From the NCBI RefSeq assembly GCF_041677825.1, contig NZ_JBAYPG010000013.1, forward strand, positions 1 to 64,000: 64,000 nt of DNA, given 5' to 3'. How positions within the stretch are numbered: the stretch's first letter is position 1; every line of letters begins with the position of its first letter. Made by a program: the position numbers and the translations under genes. This DNA comes from Castellaniella sp041677825. Lineage in GTDB: Bacteria; Pseudomonadota; Gammaproteobacteria; Burkholderiales; Burkholderiaceae_B. The notes beneath the pieces were generated by a model. It was not told where the DNA came from, did no database searches, and was given only the letters and a program-made list of their open reading frames with translations. Shown one piece after another: positions 33,649 through 41,922 of this stretch.

Positions 33649-35402
33649 GTGCGGGCCCAGGTGTCGCGCAGGGTGACGGAGCGGTTCAGTACGGGGCGTT
33701 CCGGGGTGGACAGCTCGCGGTCGGCCACGAAGTAGCCCAGACGCTCGAACTGCCAGGTGGCGCCGGGCACGGCGCGCACGCCGGGCTCGAGCAGGCCCTG
33801 CACGGTGCGGCAGGATTCCGGATTGATCAGTTGCAGGAAATCACGCTGGCCGCTGTCGGGGTGCGCGTCCAGGAACAGCCGGTCATAGAGCCGGAATTCG
33901 GCGGCGATTGCATGCACGGCACTGATCCAGGTGATCGTGCCCTTGACCTTGATCGCATCGGCGCCCTGGGTGCCGCTGCGGGTATCCGGAAGGTACTCGG
34001 CCTGCACTTCGGTGATGTCGCCGTCTTCATTGCGCGTGAAACCCGTGCAACGGATCACCCAGGCGTATTTCAGACGGACCAGATTACCCGGAAACAGGCG
34101 AAAATACTTCCTGGGGGGATCTTCGCGGAAGTCGTCCCGCTCGATGTAGAGGGTTCGGGTGAAAGGAAAGCGCCGGCGTGGTCCGTCGGGCGCGTGCGGA
34201 TTGAGCGGCGCACTGCAGGTTTCGATCCGGGCGTCCGGGAAATTCGTGATCACCAGCCGCAGCGGGTCGAGAATCGCCACGGCCCGGTCGGCGATCGGGT
34301 CGAGGTCATCGCGCAGCGCCTGCTCGAGCACGCTGTATTCGATACGTGAGTCGGCCTTGCTGACCCCCAGGCGGTCGCAGAAAAGCCGGATCGATGCCGG
34401 GGTGTAGCCGCGCCTGCGCAGCCCGGCCAGGGTGGGCAGGCGCGGGTCGTCCCAGCCGTTGACGTGGCCTTCGAGCACCAGCTCGCGCAGCTTGCGCTTG
34501 CTGGTGACGACGTATTCGAGATTGAGGCGGGCAAATTCGTACTGGCGCGGCAGGGGCGCAGCCAATTGGCCGAGTTCGGCCAGGCGCTGGAGAATCCAGT
34601 CATAGAATGGCCGCTGGTCTTCGAATTCGAGGGTACAGATGCTGTGCGTGATGCCTTCGAGGGCGTCTTCGACCGGATGGGCCCAGCTGTACATCGGGTA
34701 GATGCACCAGGTGTTGCCGGTACGGTGGTGTTCGGCGTGGCGGATGCGGTAGAGCACCGGATCGCGCAGATTGATGTTGGGCGAAGCCATGTCGATGCGT
34801 GCGCGCAGCGCCATCCGCCCGTCGGGGTGCACGCCGGCCCGCATCTCGCGCAGCAGGCGCAGTGACTCGTGGGCCGGACGATCGCGCCAGGGCGAATCGG
34901 TGCCGGCTTCGGTCAGGGTGCCGCGGGTCGCGCGCATCTGTTCGGCGGATTGCTCGTCGACATACGCGTGGCCCGCCTGTACCAGGGCCTCGGCAAATCC
35001 GTACATGGCTTCGAAGTAATCACTGGCATAGTAGCAGTGCTCGACCCCGCCCACCGACCATTCGAACCCCAGCCATTGCACCATGTCGATGATGGCGCGC
35101 ACGTACTCGTCTTCTTCCTTTTCCGGATTCGTGTCGTCGAAGCGCAGATGGCAGATGCCGTCGTAGTCTTTGGCCAGGCCGAAGTTCAGGCAGATGCTCT
35201 TGGCATGGCCAATATGCAGGTAGCCATTGGGTTCGGGCGGGAAGCGCGTGCGGATTCGGGCCGTATCCACGGGGGCTGCCAGCCGCGCTTGCGCCGTGGC
35301 CGGTGGCGGGCCCCAGCGGCGGCTTTCCAGGTGGCCTGATTGCAGGTCATTTTCGATGATGCTGCGCAGAAAATTCGAACTGGGCGCGGTTTCTGTGGTC
35401 AT
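33645..35402 (-). CDS. glnS: Glutaminyl-tRNA synthetase
   Basis: The 585-residue class I synthetase charges tRNA-Gln. The HIGH motif is PPEPNGYLHIGHAKS (H63-H66) and the KMSKS-equivalent is VVTSKRKLRELV near residue 270. A C-terminal two-barrel anticodon-binding part follows to the end. I start at the ATG at 35402; a TTG three codons upstream is possible. It is divergent from the bd-like cydA with only 32 bases between start codons, and it heads glnS-minC-minD-minE. Confidence 0.96.
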   Translation of the reverse strand: MTTETAPSSNFLRSIIENDLQSGHLESRRWGPPPATAQARLAAPVDTARIRTRFPPEPNGYLHIGHAKSICLNFGLAKDYDGICHLRFDDTNPEKEEDEYVRAIIDMVQWLGFEWSVGGVEHCYYASDYFEAMYGFAEALVQAGHAYVDEQSAEQMRATRGTLTEAGTDSPWRDRPAHESLRLLREMRAGVHPDGRMALRARIDMASPNINLRDPVLYRIRHAEHHRTGNTWCIYPMYSWAHPVEDALEGITHSICTLEFEDQRPFYDWILQRLAELGQLAAPLPRQYEFARLNLEYVVTSKRKLRELVLEGHVNGWDDPRLPTLAGLRRRGYTPASIRLFCDRLGVSKADSRIEYSVLEQALRDDLDPIADRAVAILDPLRLVITNFPDARIETCSAPLNPHAPDGPRRRFPFTRTLYIERDDFREDPPRKYFRLFPGNLVRLKYAWVIRCTGFTRNEDGDITEVQAEYLPDTRSGTQGADAIKVKGTITWISAVHAIAAEFRLYDRLFLDAHPDSGQRDFLQLINPESCRTVQGLLEPGVRAVPGATWQFERLGYFVADRELSTPERPVLNRSVTLRDTWART

Positions 35403-35424
35403 GGTGCTCAACTGGCTCTAAACT
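35396..35424 (+). promoter_or_regulatory. Probable promoter of the bd-like pair, overlapping the glnS start
   Basis: TGGTCA (35396-35401) and TAAACT (35419-35424) are separated by 17 bases. Transcription would begin near 35431, only a few bases before the ATG at 35435, giving a near-leaderless message. The minus-thirty-five box overlaps the glnS start codon. Motif match only. Confidence 0.4.
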
Positions 35425-35434
35425 AGCGCACATT

Positions 35435-36766
35435 ATGACGCAAACCGCTTGGGTTCTGTCGCTGTCCCAGTTTTTCCTGAGCCTTGGCTTCATGTTGTTT
35501 TTTCTGGCGCTCGAACTGGGGCTGGCCTGGATACTGTTTGCCTTGCGCCTGCGGGCCCGCCGGGGCGGGCCGGCCGTGCTCGCCTATCGGTTCTGGGTGC
35601 GCGTGTTTGCCCTGTCGCTGGTCATGGGGTTTGCAGCGGCGCTGCCGGTGCTCCTGCAGGTGGGCACCCTGTGGCCCGGGCTGATGGATCGCGCCGGAGC
35701 TGTCATAGGCCCGTTGGCAGGGATGACCGTATTGACGGCCTTTTTTTTCAAGTCCTGCTTTCTGGGGGCCATGCTGTATGGCCAGCGGCGCATGTCGCAT
35801 ACGGCGCACGTCCTGGTGGTCGGCATGGTGGCCCTGGGCTCCAGTCTGACCGCCTGGTGGGTTATGGTATTGCTGGCCTGGTTGCAGTGGCCCGTCGGTG
35901 CGAGCCTCGATGACGGCGTCTGGCAGCTCTCTGGCTGGTGGTCCTTGTCCACAGAGGGTGCGGCACCCGTTCTGTTCATGCTGTTCCTGGCCGGGAGCCT
36001 GCTGCTTGCCCTGACGCTGATGCTGTCCCTGACGGCCAGGCGGACTCGCATGCGCCCCAGCGACGAAGGGGACCGCAGTGTCTTCATGCTGGGCCTGTGG
36101 GGCCTGCCGCTGATGATCATGCTGCAGGTCGTGTCGGCTGCACAGTTGGGGCGCCTTCTGCTGGTGGTGCAGCCCGCGCGGCTGGCCACCGTGGTGTCGC
36201 AGTGGTCGGGTGGCCTGCCGGACCCCGTATTGTGGTGGTCCTGGCCAGCGCGTGGCGCCAGCGAGGTGTATTCCGCAGTCATTCTGCACGATTGGGGGCC
36301 CTGGCTGGGTATCGCGCGTCAGGGCACCATTCAGGGTCTGGAAGAATTGGTTGGCCTCGCGCCGCCATGGGGGCTGACCTTTTTTTCTGCACGCCTGGCG
36401 GTCGTTCTGTCCGGCCTGCTGATGGTGTTCGCGCTGGTCGCGCTGTGGCGGGGCCACCGGCTCGGCTATGAACCCGATGGCCTGTCGCGCGGCCAGCGCT
36501 CGATCTTGCGCGTTCTGCTCTGGTTGACGCTGGGTCTGCAGCTGGTGGGCTGGGGCCATCTGCTGGTGGGCAACCTGCCGTATGCCGTACAAGGCGCCCT
36601 GACGCTGCGTGATGCGCTGGCGCCAGTGGGCGAGCCCCTGCTGTGGCTGGTCTTCGTGCTGCAGGTGCTGGTATACGGCGCGCTTGGGTTCGGCTTTCGC
36701 CAGTTGCTGCGGCATGCATCCCGTTACGGGGTCGTGCCGGTGGCACGCCACAGGGGGCATGCATGA
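35435..36766 (+). CDS. Divergent cytochrome bd oxidase subunit I-like protein lacking haem ligands
   Basis: The 443-residue membrane protein with about nine hydrophobic helices aligns with CydA: RFWVRVFALSLVMGFAAAL, HVLVVGMVALGSSLTAWWV and FFSARLAVVLSG match CydA segments. By hand alignment to E. coli CydA the haem and proton residues are gone: H19 becomes M20, E99 becomes M97, E107 becomes K106, H186 becomes L183 and M393 becomes A322. The GRQPW motif becomes GNLPY and the quinol loop is short. R391 (R320) and H126 (H125) are kept. It is therefore probably not a working quinol oxidase, though the CydB-like partner follows with a four-base overlap. No ribosome-binding site is seen. Confidence 0.8.
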   Translation: MTQTAWVLSLSQFFLSLGFMLFFLALELGLAWILFALRLRARRGGPAVLAYRFWVRVFALSLVMGFAAALPVLLQVGTLWPGLMDRAGAVIGPLAGMTVLTAFFFKSCFLGAMLYGQRRMSHTAHVLVVGMVALGSSLTAWWVMVLLAWLQWPVGASLDDGVWQLSGWWSLSTEGAAPVLFMLFLAGSLLLALTLMLSLTARRTRMRPSDEGDRSVFMLGLWGLPLMIMLQVVSAAQLGRLLLVVQPARLATVVSQWSGGLPDPVLWWSWPARGASEVYSAVILHDWGPWLGIARQGTIQGLEELVGLAPPWGLTFFSARLAVVLSGLLMVFALVALWRGHRLGYEPDGLSRGQRSILRVLLWLTLGLQLVGWGHLLVGNLPYAVQGALTLRDALAPVGEPLLWLVFVLQVLVYGALGFGFRQLLRHASRYGVVPVARHRGHA

Positions 36767-37818
36767 TTGACTCGCTGGCCGGCCTGCTGGGCCTGGGGGC
36801 CGCAGACTCGGCGTTCTGGATGCCCCTCGCGCTGATGGGCGTGCTGATGGTTACCGTGGTGGCCGGGGTCCTGCTCGATGGCTTCGATGTCGGCGTCGGC
36901 TGTCTGCTCTGGGTTGCGCCGACCAGTCTCAGGGGGCGCATGATGTCCCTGCTCAGCCCATGGCGGGATGCAAACGAATATTGGCTGCTGCTGGGCCTGG
37001 GGCTGTTTGCTGCGGCCTTTCCGGGGGCCTGGTCCAGAACATTGGGGCAACTGTATCTGCCGCTTTCCCTGCTCGCCATTGGCACATTGCTGCGTTCGGT
37101 ATGTTTCGAATGCCGTTTGCGGGCGCCCGCCGAGCAGCAGGGCGCGTGGCTGTTCGGTTTTGCCCTGGGCGCCGTGCTGGTGGCGTTTTCGCATGGCTAC
37201 ATGCTGGCGCGGGTGGTATCCGCCTACCAGGACGGCGTGGGCCCCATCGGCTTTGCCACGCTCATGGGGGCGTGCTCGCTGGCGACCTACGCCCTGCTGG
37301 GCGCGGCCTGGCTGATCATGCGGGAGGCCGGCGAGCTGCGCATTCGGGCGGTGGGCTGGGCCCGACGTACCCTGCGCTGGGGCGCCGTGGGCGTCATGGG
37401 GATTTCCGTTGTGCTCGACTTCTCCAATGCAGGGGTTTTCCTCAAATGGGGTGATGGTCAGCACTGGGGCGCCGTCGCCCTGGTCTGGGGCCTCCTGCTG
37501 GCCTGCTTCATTCTGGCCGAGATGCTGCTGCAGCGCATGATCAACCACAGCTACCGCGCCACTGCCGTGCCGTATGGCCTGGTGCTGATCATTCTCATCC
37601 TGATGCTGGGTGGGCTGGCCTACAGTTTTTTCCCTTATCTGGTGCTCGACGAGGTGACCCTCTGGGATGCCGCTGCATCCGTCGCCACCCTGCAACTTGC
37701 GCTGAGCGCGACCGTGGTGGCCTTGCCCGTCGCCATCATTTTCAATCTGCGCGTATATTGGCGGGTGCTGGGGCGATCGCGTCCGCCCGATCTACCTGAT
37801 TTTTCCGGCAAGTGGTAG
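36763..37818 (+). CDS. Cytochrome bd oxidase subunit II-like protein (CydB family)
   Basis: The 351-residue membrane protein with about nine helices keeps recognisable CydB features: LLDGFDVGVGCLLW (37-50), SPWRDANEYWLLLGLGLFAA (65-84; the usual WDGN is RDAN), LRSVCFECRLRAP, FPYLVLDEVTLWDAAAS and the terminal YWRVLGRS. It is better conserved than its CydA-like partner, suggesting continued selection for a CydAB-type heterodimer. Its ATG overlaps the previous stop (ATGA). It ends 38 bases before ruvB. Function unknown. Confidence 0.82.
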   Translation: MIDSLAGLLGLGAADSAFWMPLALMGVLMVTVVAGVLLDGFDVGVGCLLWVAPTSLRGRMMSLLSPWRDANEYWLLLGLGLFAAAFPGAWSRTLGQLYLPLSLLAIGTLLRSVCFECRLRAPAEQQGAWLFGFALGAVLVAFSHGYMLARVVSAYQDGVGPIGFATLMGACSLATYALLGAAWLIMREAGELRIRAVGWARRTLRWGAVGVMGISVVLDFSNAGVFLKWGDGQHWGAVALVWGLLLACFILAEMLLQRMINHSYRATAVPYGLVLIILILMLGGLAYSFFPYLVLDEVTLWDAAASVATLQLALSATVVALPVAIIFNLRVYWRVLGRSRPPDLPDFSGKW

Positions 37819-37856
37819 CATAGGCCCAATTCACTGGATATCAATACAGTCATTCC

Positions 37857-38915
37857 ATGGTCATACAGACCGATGCACTCACCACCACCCAGACGCGCCT
37901 GGTGACCCCCGAGACGGTCTCGCACGCCGAAGACTCCCTCGAACGCGCCCTGCGCCCCAGGGTCCTGGCCGATTACGTGGGCCAGCGGCGGGTCTGCGAT
38001 CAGCTCGAAATCTTCATTCAGGCAGCGCGCCGGCGCGATGAAGCGCTCGATCACGTGCTGCTGTTCGGCCCGCCGGGTCTGGGCAAGACCACGCTGGCCC
38101 ATATCGTGGCGCACGAAATGGGTGTGCAACTGCGCCAGACCTCCGGCCCGGTGCTCGAGCGGCCCGGTGATCTGGCCGCCATGCTCACCAACCTCGAACG
38201 CAACGATGTCCTGTTCATCGATGAAATCCACCGCCTGTCGCCGATTGTCGAAGAAATCCTCTATCCGGCCCTCGAAGACTTCCAGATCGATATCCTCATC
38301 GGCGAAGGCCCGGCCGCGCGCAGCGTCAAGATCGATCTGCAGCCATTCACGCTGGTCGGTGCCACCACGCGCGCGGGCATGCTCACCAACCCCCTGCGTG
38401 ACCGCTTCGGCATTGTCTCGCGGCTCGAATTCTATGCCCCCGAAGACCTCGCCCGCATCGTGCAGCGCAGCGCCAGCCTGCTGGGGGTGCCGACCGATCC
38501 CGACGGGGCTGCCGAAATCGCGCGGCGGTCGCGGGGCACGCCGCGCATCGCCAATCGCCTGTTGCGGCGGGTGCGCGATTATGCCGATGTCCGCGCCCAG
38601 GGGCAGATCGATGTCCCGGTCGCCCAGGCGGCCCTCGAAATGCTCGAAGTCGATCCCAGCGGCCTCGATCTCATGGACCGCAAACTGCTCGAAGCCGTGG
38701 TGCACAAGTTCGATGGCGGTCCGGTGGGGGTCGACAGCCTGGCCGCTGCCATCGGTGAAGAGCGCGACACCATCGAAGACGTGATCGAGCCCTACCTCAT
38801 CCAGCACGGTTACCTGCAGCGCACGCCACGCGGGCGCATGGCCACCCGGCGCTGTTGGCAGCATCTGGGCTTGCAGGCACCGGTATCCGGGCCGGATGCC
38901 CGGCCGCTGTTCTGA
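37857..38915 (+). CDS. ruvB: Holliday junction branch-migration ATPase RuvB
   Basis: The 352-residue AAA+ motor drives branch migration with RuvA. Walker A is FGPPGLGKTTLA (near 70-81), Walker B is VLFIDEIHRL, and sensor 1 is LVGATTRAGM. The C-terminal winged helix ends near TRRCWQHLGL. It is separated from ruvC and ruvA, which lie on the opposite strand beyond recQ; the ruvB and recQ stop codons face each other one base apart. Confidence 0.97.
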   Translation: MVIQTDALTTTQTRLVTPETVSHAEDSLERALRPRVLADYVGQRRVCDQLEIFIQAARRRDEALDHVLLFGPPGLGKTTLAHIVAHEMGVQLRQTSGPVLERPGDLAAMLTNLERNDVLFIDEIHRLSPIVEEILYPALEDFQIDILIGEGPAARSVKIDLQPFTLVGATTRAGMLTNPLRDRFGIVSRLEFYAPEDLARIVQRSASLLGVPTDPDGAAEIARRSRGTPRIANRLLRRVRDYADVRAQGQIDVPVAQAALEMLEVDPSGLDLMDRKLLEAVVHKFDGGPVGVDSLAAAIGEERDTIEDVIEPYLIQHGYLQRTPRGRMATRRCWQHLGLQAPVSGPDARPLF

Positions 38916-38916
38916 A

Positions 38917-40764
38917 TCAGTCGGGGTCGCGCACGCTTTCCAGTACGGCAGGGCCGTACGTGGCACGCTTGTGGGCACCCACGCCGCTGATGTGGCCCAA
39001 TGCTTCCAGGGTCTGCGGCCGTTCCAGCGCAATCTCGCGCAGGGTGGCGTCGCTGAAGATGACATAGGCGGGCTTGCCGTGCTCCCGTGCCAGTTGCGCG
39101 CGCCACTGGCGCAGGCGTTCGAAGCACTGTCGCGCGGCAGCCGGCAGGTCTTCCGGTCGGGTGCGGGCCGTCGTGGCGCGTCGTGCACCCCTGGCACGCG
39201 CAGGCCTGTGTTCGATCGGGCGCAGCATCAGGGTGCGCTGGCCCTTGAGTACGGGGCGGCTGGCTTCCGTCAGCGCGAGGGTGCCATAGCCTTCGAGATC
39301 GACCGACAGCAGGCCCAGGGCCAGGGCCTGGCGCAGAATGCCGCGCCAGGCCTCCGCGGACAGGGTCGCGCCGACGCCGAAGACGCTCAGTGAATCATGG
39401 CCCTGCTGCAGGACCCGCCCGGTGCGCTGGCCACGCAGGATATCGATCAGGTGGCCACTGCCATAGCGCTGCCCGCGTTCGCGCCACAACCGATAGACGG
39501 TCGAGAGCAGTTTCTGCATGGCCACGGTGCCATCCCAGGCGGCGGGGGGGTCCAGGCAGGTATCACAGTGGCCACAGGGTGCTGTCGCTTCCTCGAAGTA
39601 AGCCAGCAAGGCCTGACGGCGGCAGTGCACGGTCTCGCACAGGGCCAGCATGGCATCGAGCTGGCGGACCTGGCGCCGCTGGTGCAGGTCGTCCCCCTCG
39701 GACTCGTCGATCATGCGCCTTTGCTGGATCACGTCCTGCAGGCCGTAGGCCAGCCAGGCGTCAGCAGGCAGGCCATCCCGACCGGCGCGGCCCGTTTCCT
39801 GGTAATAGCCTTCGATGGATTTGGGCATGTCGATATGCGCCACAAAGCGTACATCGGGCTTGTTGACCCCCATGCCAAAGGCGATGGTGGCGACCATGAC
39901 GATGCCGTCTTCGCGCAGGAAGCGAGCCTGGTGGGCCGCGCGTACGGAGGCACTCAGGCCGGCATGATAGGGCAGGGCGGTCATGCCATGGTCGCAGAGG
40001 TATTGAGCCGTCTGCTCGACCCGCGTCCTGGAGAGGGCGTAGACGATTCCGCACGCGCCGGCATGCGAGTCACGGATGAACTCGAGCAGCTGGCGCCGGA
40101 CGTCGTGTTTTTCGACGATGCGGTAACAGATGTTGGGCCGATCGAAGCTGGCCAGATACTGGGGCGCGTCCTGCAGGGCAAGGCACTGCACGATGTCGGC
40201 CCGCGTCGCTGCCGTGGCCGTGGCGGTGAGTGCCATGCGCGGCACATCCGGCCAGCGTTCGGCCAGTATGCTCAGCCCCTGATACTCAGGGCGGAAGTCA
40301 TGACCCCACTGCGATACACAATGCGCTTCATCGATCGCAAACAGCGCCACTTGACCGGCAGCCATCAACTCAAGGCAGCGTGGCATGAGCAAACGCTCCG
40401 GGGCCACATACAGCAAGTCCAGCTGGCCTCGGACGAAGGCCTGCTCCACCGCCTGCGATTCGGCCAGCGTCTGGGTCGAGTTCAGGAAGGCCGCCCGGAC
40501 GCCGAGTTCCTGCAGGGCGTCGACCTGATCCTGCATCAGCGCTATCAGGGGCGATATCACTACGCCCACTCCGGGGCGCAGCAGCGCCGGGATCTGGTAG
40601 CACAGCGATTTGCCGCCTCCGGTGGGCATGAGTACCAGGGCGCTGCCACCCTGGACGACGTGTTCGATGATTGCCTGCTGTTCGCCGCGAAACTGCTCGT
40701 AGCCGAAGGTCTCGCGCAGCACGTGCAGGGAGGGTGCCGTGCCTGCGGGAATCTCGACCCTCAT
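38917..40764 (-). CDS. recQ: ATP-dependent DNA helicase RecQ
   Basis: The 615-residue 3'-to-5' helicase has Walker A LMPTGGGKSLCYQ near residue 52, DEAH box FAIDEAHCVSQWGHDFRPEY near 144-163, and SIEGYYQETGRAGRDG. The zinc-binding RQC part has C-x-n-CGHCDTC near 395, and an HRDC domain occupies about 540-605. It processes stalled forks and recombination intermediates. Its ATG overlaps the ruvA stop by one base (TGATG), implying coupling to RuvA. Confidence 0.96.
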   Translation of the reverse strand: MRVEIPAGTAPSLHVLRETFGYEQFRGEQQAIIEHVVQGGSALVLMPTGGGKSLCYQIPALLRPGVGVVISPLIALMQDQVDALQELGVRAAFLNSTQTLAESQAVEQAFVRGQLDLLYVAPERLLMPRCLELMAAGQVALFAIDEAHCVSQWGHDFRPEYQGLSILAERWPDVPRMALTATATAATRADIVQCLALQDAPQYLASFDRPNICYRIVEKHDVRRQLLEFIRDSHAGACGIVYALSRTRVEQTAQYLCDHGMTALPYHAGLSASVRAAHQARFLREDGIVMVATIAFGMGVNKPDVRFVAHIDMPKSIEGYYQETGRAGRDGLPADAWLAYGLQDVIQQRRMIDESEGDDLHQRRQVRQLDAMLALCETVHCRRQALLAYFEEATAPCGHCDTCLDPPAAWDGTVAMQKLLSTVYRLWRERGQRYGSGHLIDILRGQRTGRVLQQGHDSLSVFGVGATLSAEAWRGILRQALALGLLSVDLEGYGTLALTEASRPVLKGQRTLMLRPIEHRPARARGARRATTARTRPEDLPAAARQCFERLRQWRAQLAREHGKPAYVIFSDATLREIALERPQTLEALGHISGVGAHKRATYGPAVLESVRDPD

Positions 40765-41354
40765 CAGGTGCGGGCCAGATTCTTCAGTGCCTGGCGGATG
40801 CGCTCGGCTACATTCAGGCCGCTGTCCAGACCCGCCACCGCCTTGCGGGCTTCCTGGGCCGAATACCCCAGGGCCTGCAGGGCATGCAGAACATCATTGT
40901 CGGCAGAGGGCGTGGGGGCACCCCCGGCCGGGGCCGCTGTCTGCAGCCCGGGTGCATCGAGCTTGTCGCGCAGTTCCAGCAGCAATCGTTCAGCCGTCTT
41001 CCTGCCGATGCCCGGCACTTTGATCAGGCGGCCCGATTCCTGGTTCTGGATGGCATCGACCAGATCGTCGACGCTCAGGCCCGACAGCAGCGCGAGTGCG
41101 GTACGCGCACCGATGCCGGTCACCCGGATCAGGGCGCGGAACGTATTGCGTTCGGCGATCGACGCAAAACCATACAGGACATGGGCGTCGTCGCGTATCG
41201 CCAGATGGGTGTGCAGGCTGACATTCTGCCCCACTGCGGGCAGCCTGTAGAGCGTGCTCATGGGCACGTCCAGTTCATAGCCCACCCCACCCACCAGTAT
41301 GCACAGGCTGGGTGGCGCAAGCTCGACCAGGGTACCTGTGAGACGACCAATCAT
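40764..41354 (-). CDS. ruvA: Holliday junction DNA helicase subunit RuvA
   Basis: The 196-residue protein binds four-way junctions as a tetramer and recruits RuvB. The N-terminal OB domain starts MIGRLTGTLVE. Helix-hairpin-helix motifs are ALIRVTGIGARTALALLSG and LIKVPGIGRKTAERLLLEL. A flexible acidic/proline linker leads to domain III (about 150-196). The ATG at 41354 has GGAG six bases upstream; an ATG three bases earlier is the alternative. It lies 16 bases after ruvC and couples to recQ. Confidence 0.96.
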   Translation of the reverse strand: MIGRLTGTLVELAPPSLCILVGGVGYELDVPMSTLYRLPAVGQNVSLHTHLAIRDDAHVLYGFASIAERNTFRALIRVTGIGARTALALLSGLSVDDLVDAIQNQESGRLIKVPGIGRKTAERLLLELRDKLDAPGLQTAAPAGGAPTPSADNDVLHALQALGYSAQEARKAVAGLDSGLNVAERIRQALKNLART

Positions 41355-41370
41355 CATGGACTCCGTGTGT

Positions 41371-41922
41371 TCAGGCCATCAGGCGCCCCGTGCGCAGCCT
41401 GCGGCTGCGCCGGGACAGGCTGTCCGCGGGCGTCAGGTCCTGCAGGCGCTCGGCCAGGGGGGCGCAGTGGGCGTGACAGATGGCGCAGGCCAGGGCATCG
41501 GCGGCATCGGCAGCCGGCTCGCCATCGAGTGCCAGTAGATGGCGTACCATGGCCTGGATCTGCGTCTTGCTGGCCCGGCCCGTACCGACCACTGATTTCT
41601 TGACCTGCAGCGCGGTATATTCGAACACGCTCAAGCCGCTGTCGGCCAGCGCGCAGACCGCGGCGCCGCGTGCGTGGCCCAGCAGCAGGGTGGATGCCGG
41701 GTTGACGTTCAGAAAGACTTTTTCGAGCGCGGCCACATCAGGTTTCGTGTCGCGTGCAACCTGGCGCAGATTGTCGAGGATGACCCGCAGGCGTTCGGCC
41801 AGCGGGCGCTGTGCGGGCACGGTGATCGTGCCGCTGGTCACGTACAGCAGCTGGCTGCCGTTGGTTTCGATGATGCCGAAGCCCGTACGGCGCAAGCCTG
41901 GATCCACCCCCAATATGCGCAT
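41371..41922 (-). CDS. ruvC: Holliday junction resolvase RuvC
   Basis: The 183-residue endonuclease cuts junctions symmetrically. MRILGVDPGLRRTGFGI has the first acidic residue D7, ALEKVFLNVNP the catalytic glutamate, and EPAADAADALACAICHAH the last two acidic residues. The ATG at 41922 overlaps the purH TGA by one base. The longer open frame upstream lies in purH and is rejected. Confidence 0.96.
   Translation of the reverse strand: MRILGVDPGLRRTGFGIIETNGSQLLYVTSGTITVPAQRPLAERLRVILDNLRQVARDTKPDVAALEKVFLNVNPASTLLLGHARGAAVCALADSGLSVFEYTALQVKKSVVGTGRASKTQIQAMVRHLLALDGEPAADAADALACAICHAHCAPLAERLQDLTPADSLSRRSRRLRTGRLMA

Noticed and set aside
35423..36760. 445-codon minus-strand frame opposite the CydA-like gene
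   Set aside because: Gln/Pro/His-rich composition is what antisense of Leu/Val/Trp-rich membrane protein code gives; the sense frame aligns with CydA.
39397..41250. 617-codon plus-strand frame across recQ and ruvA
   Set aside because: It runs antisense through two well-supported genes and has no motif; long spurious frames are expected at this GC content.
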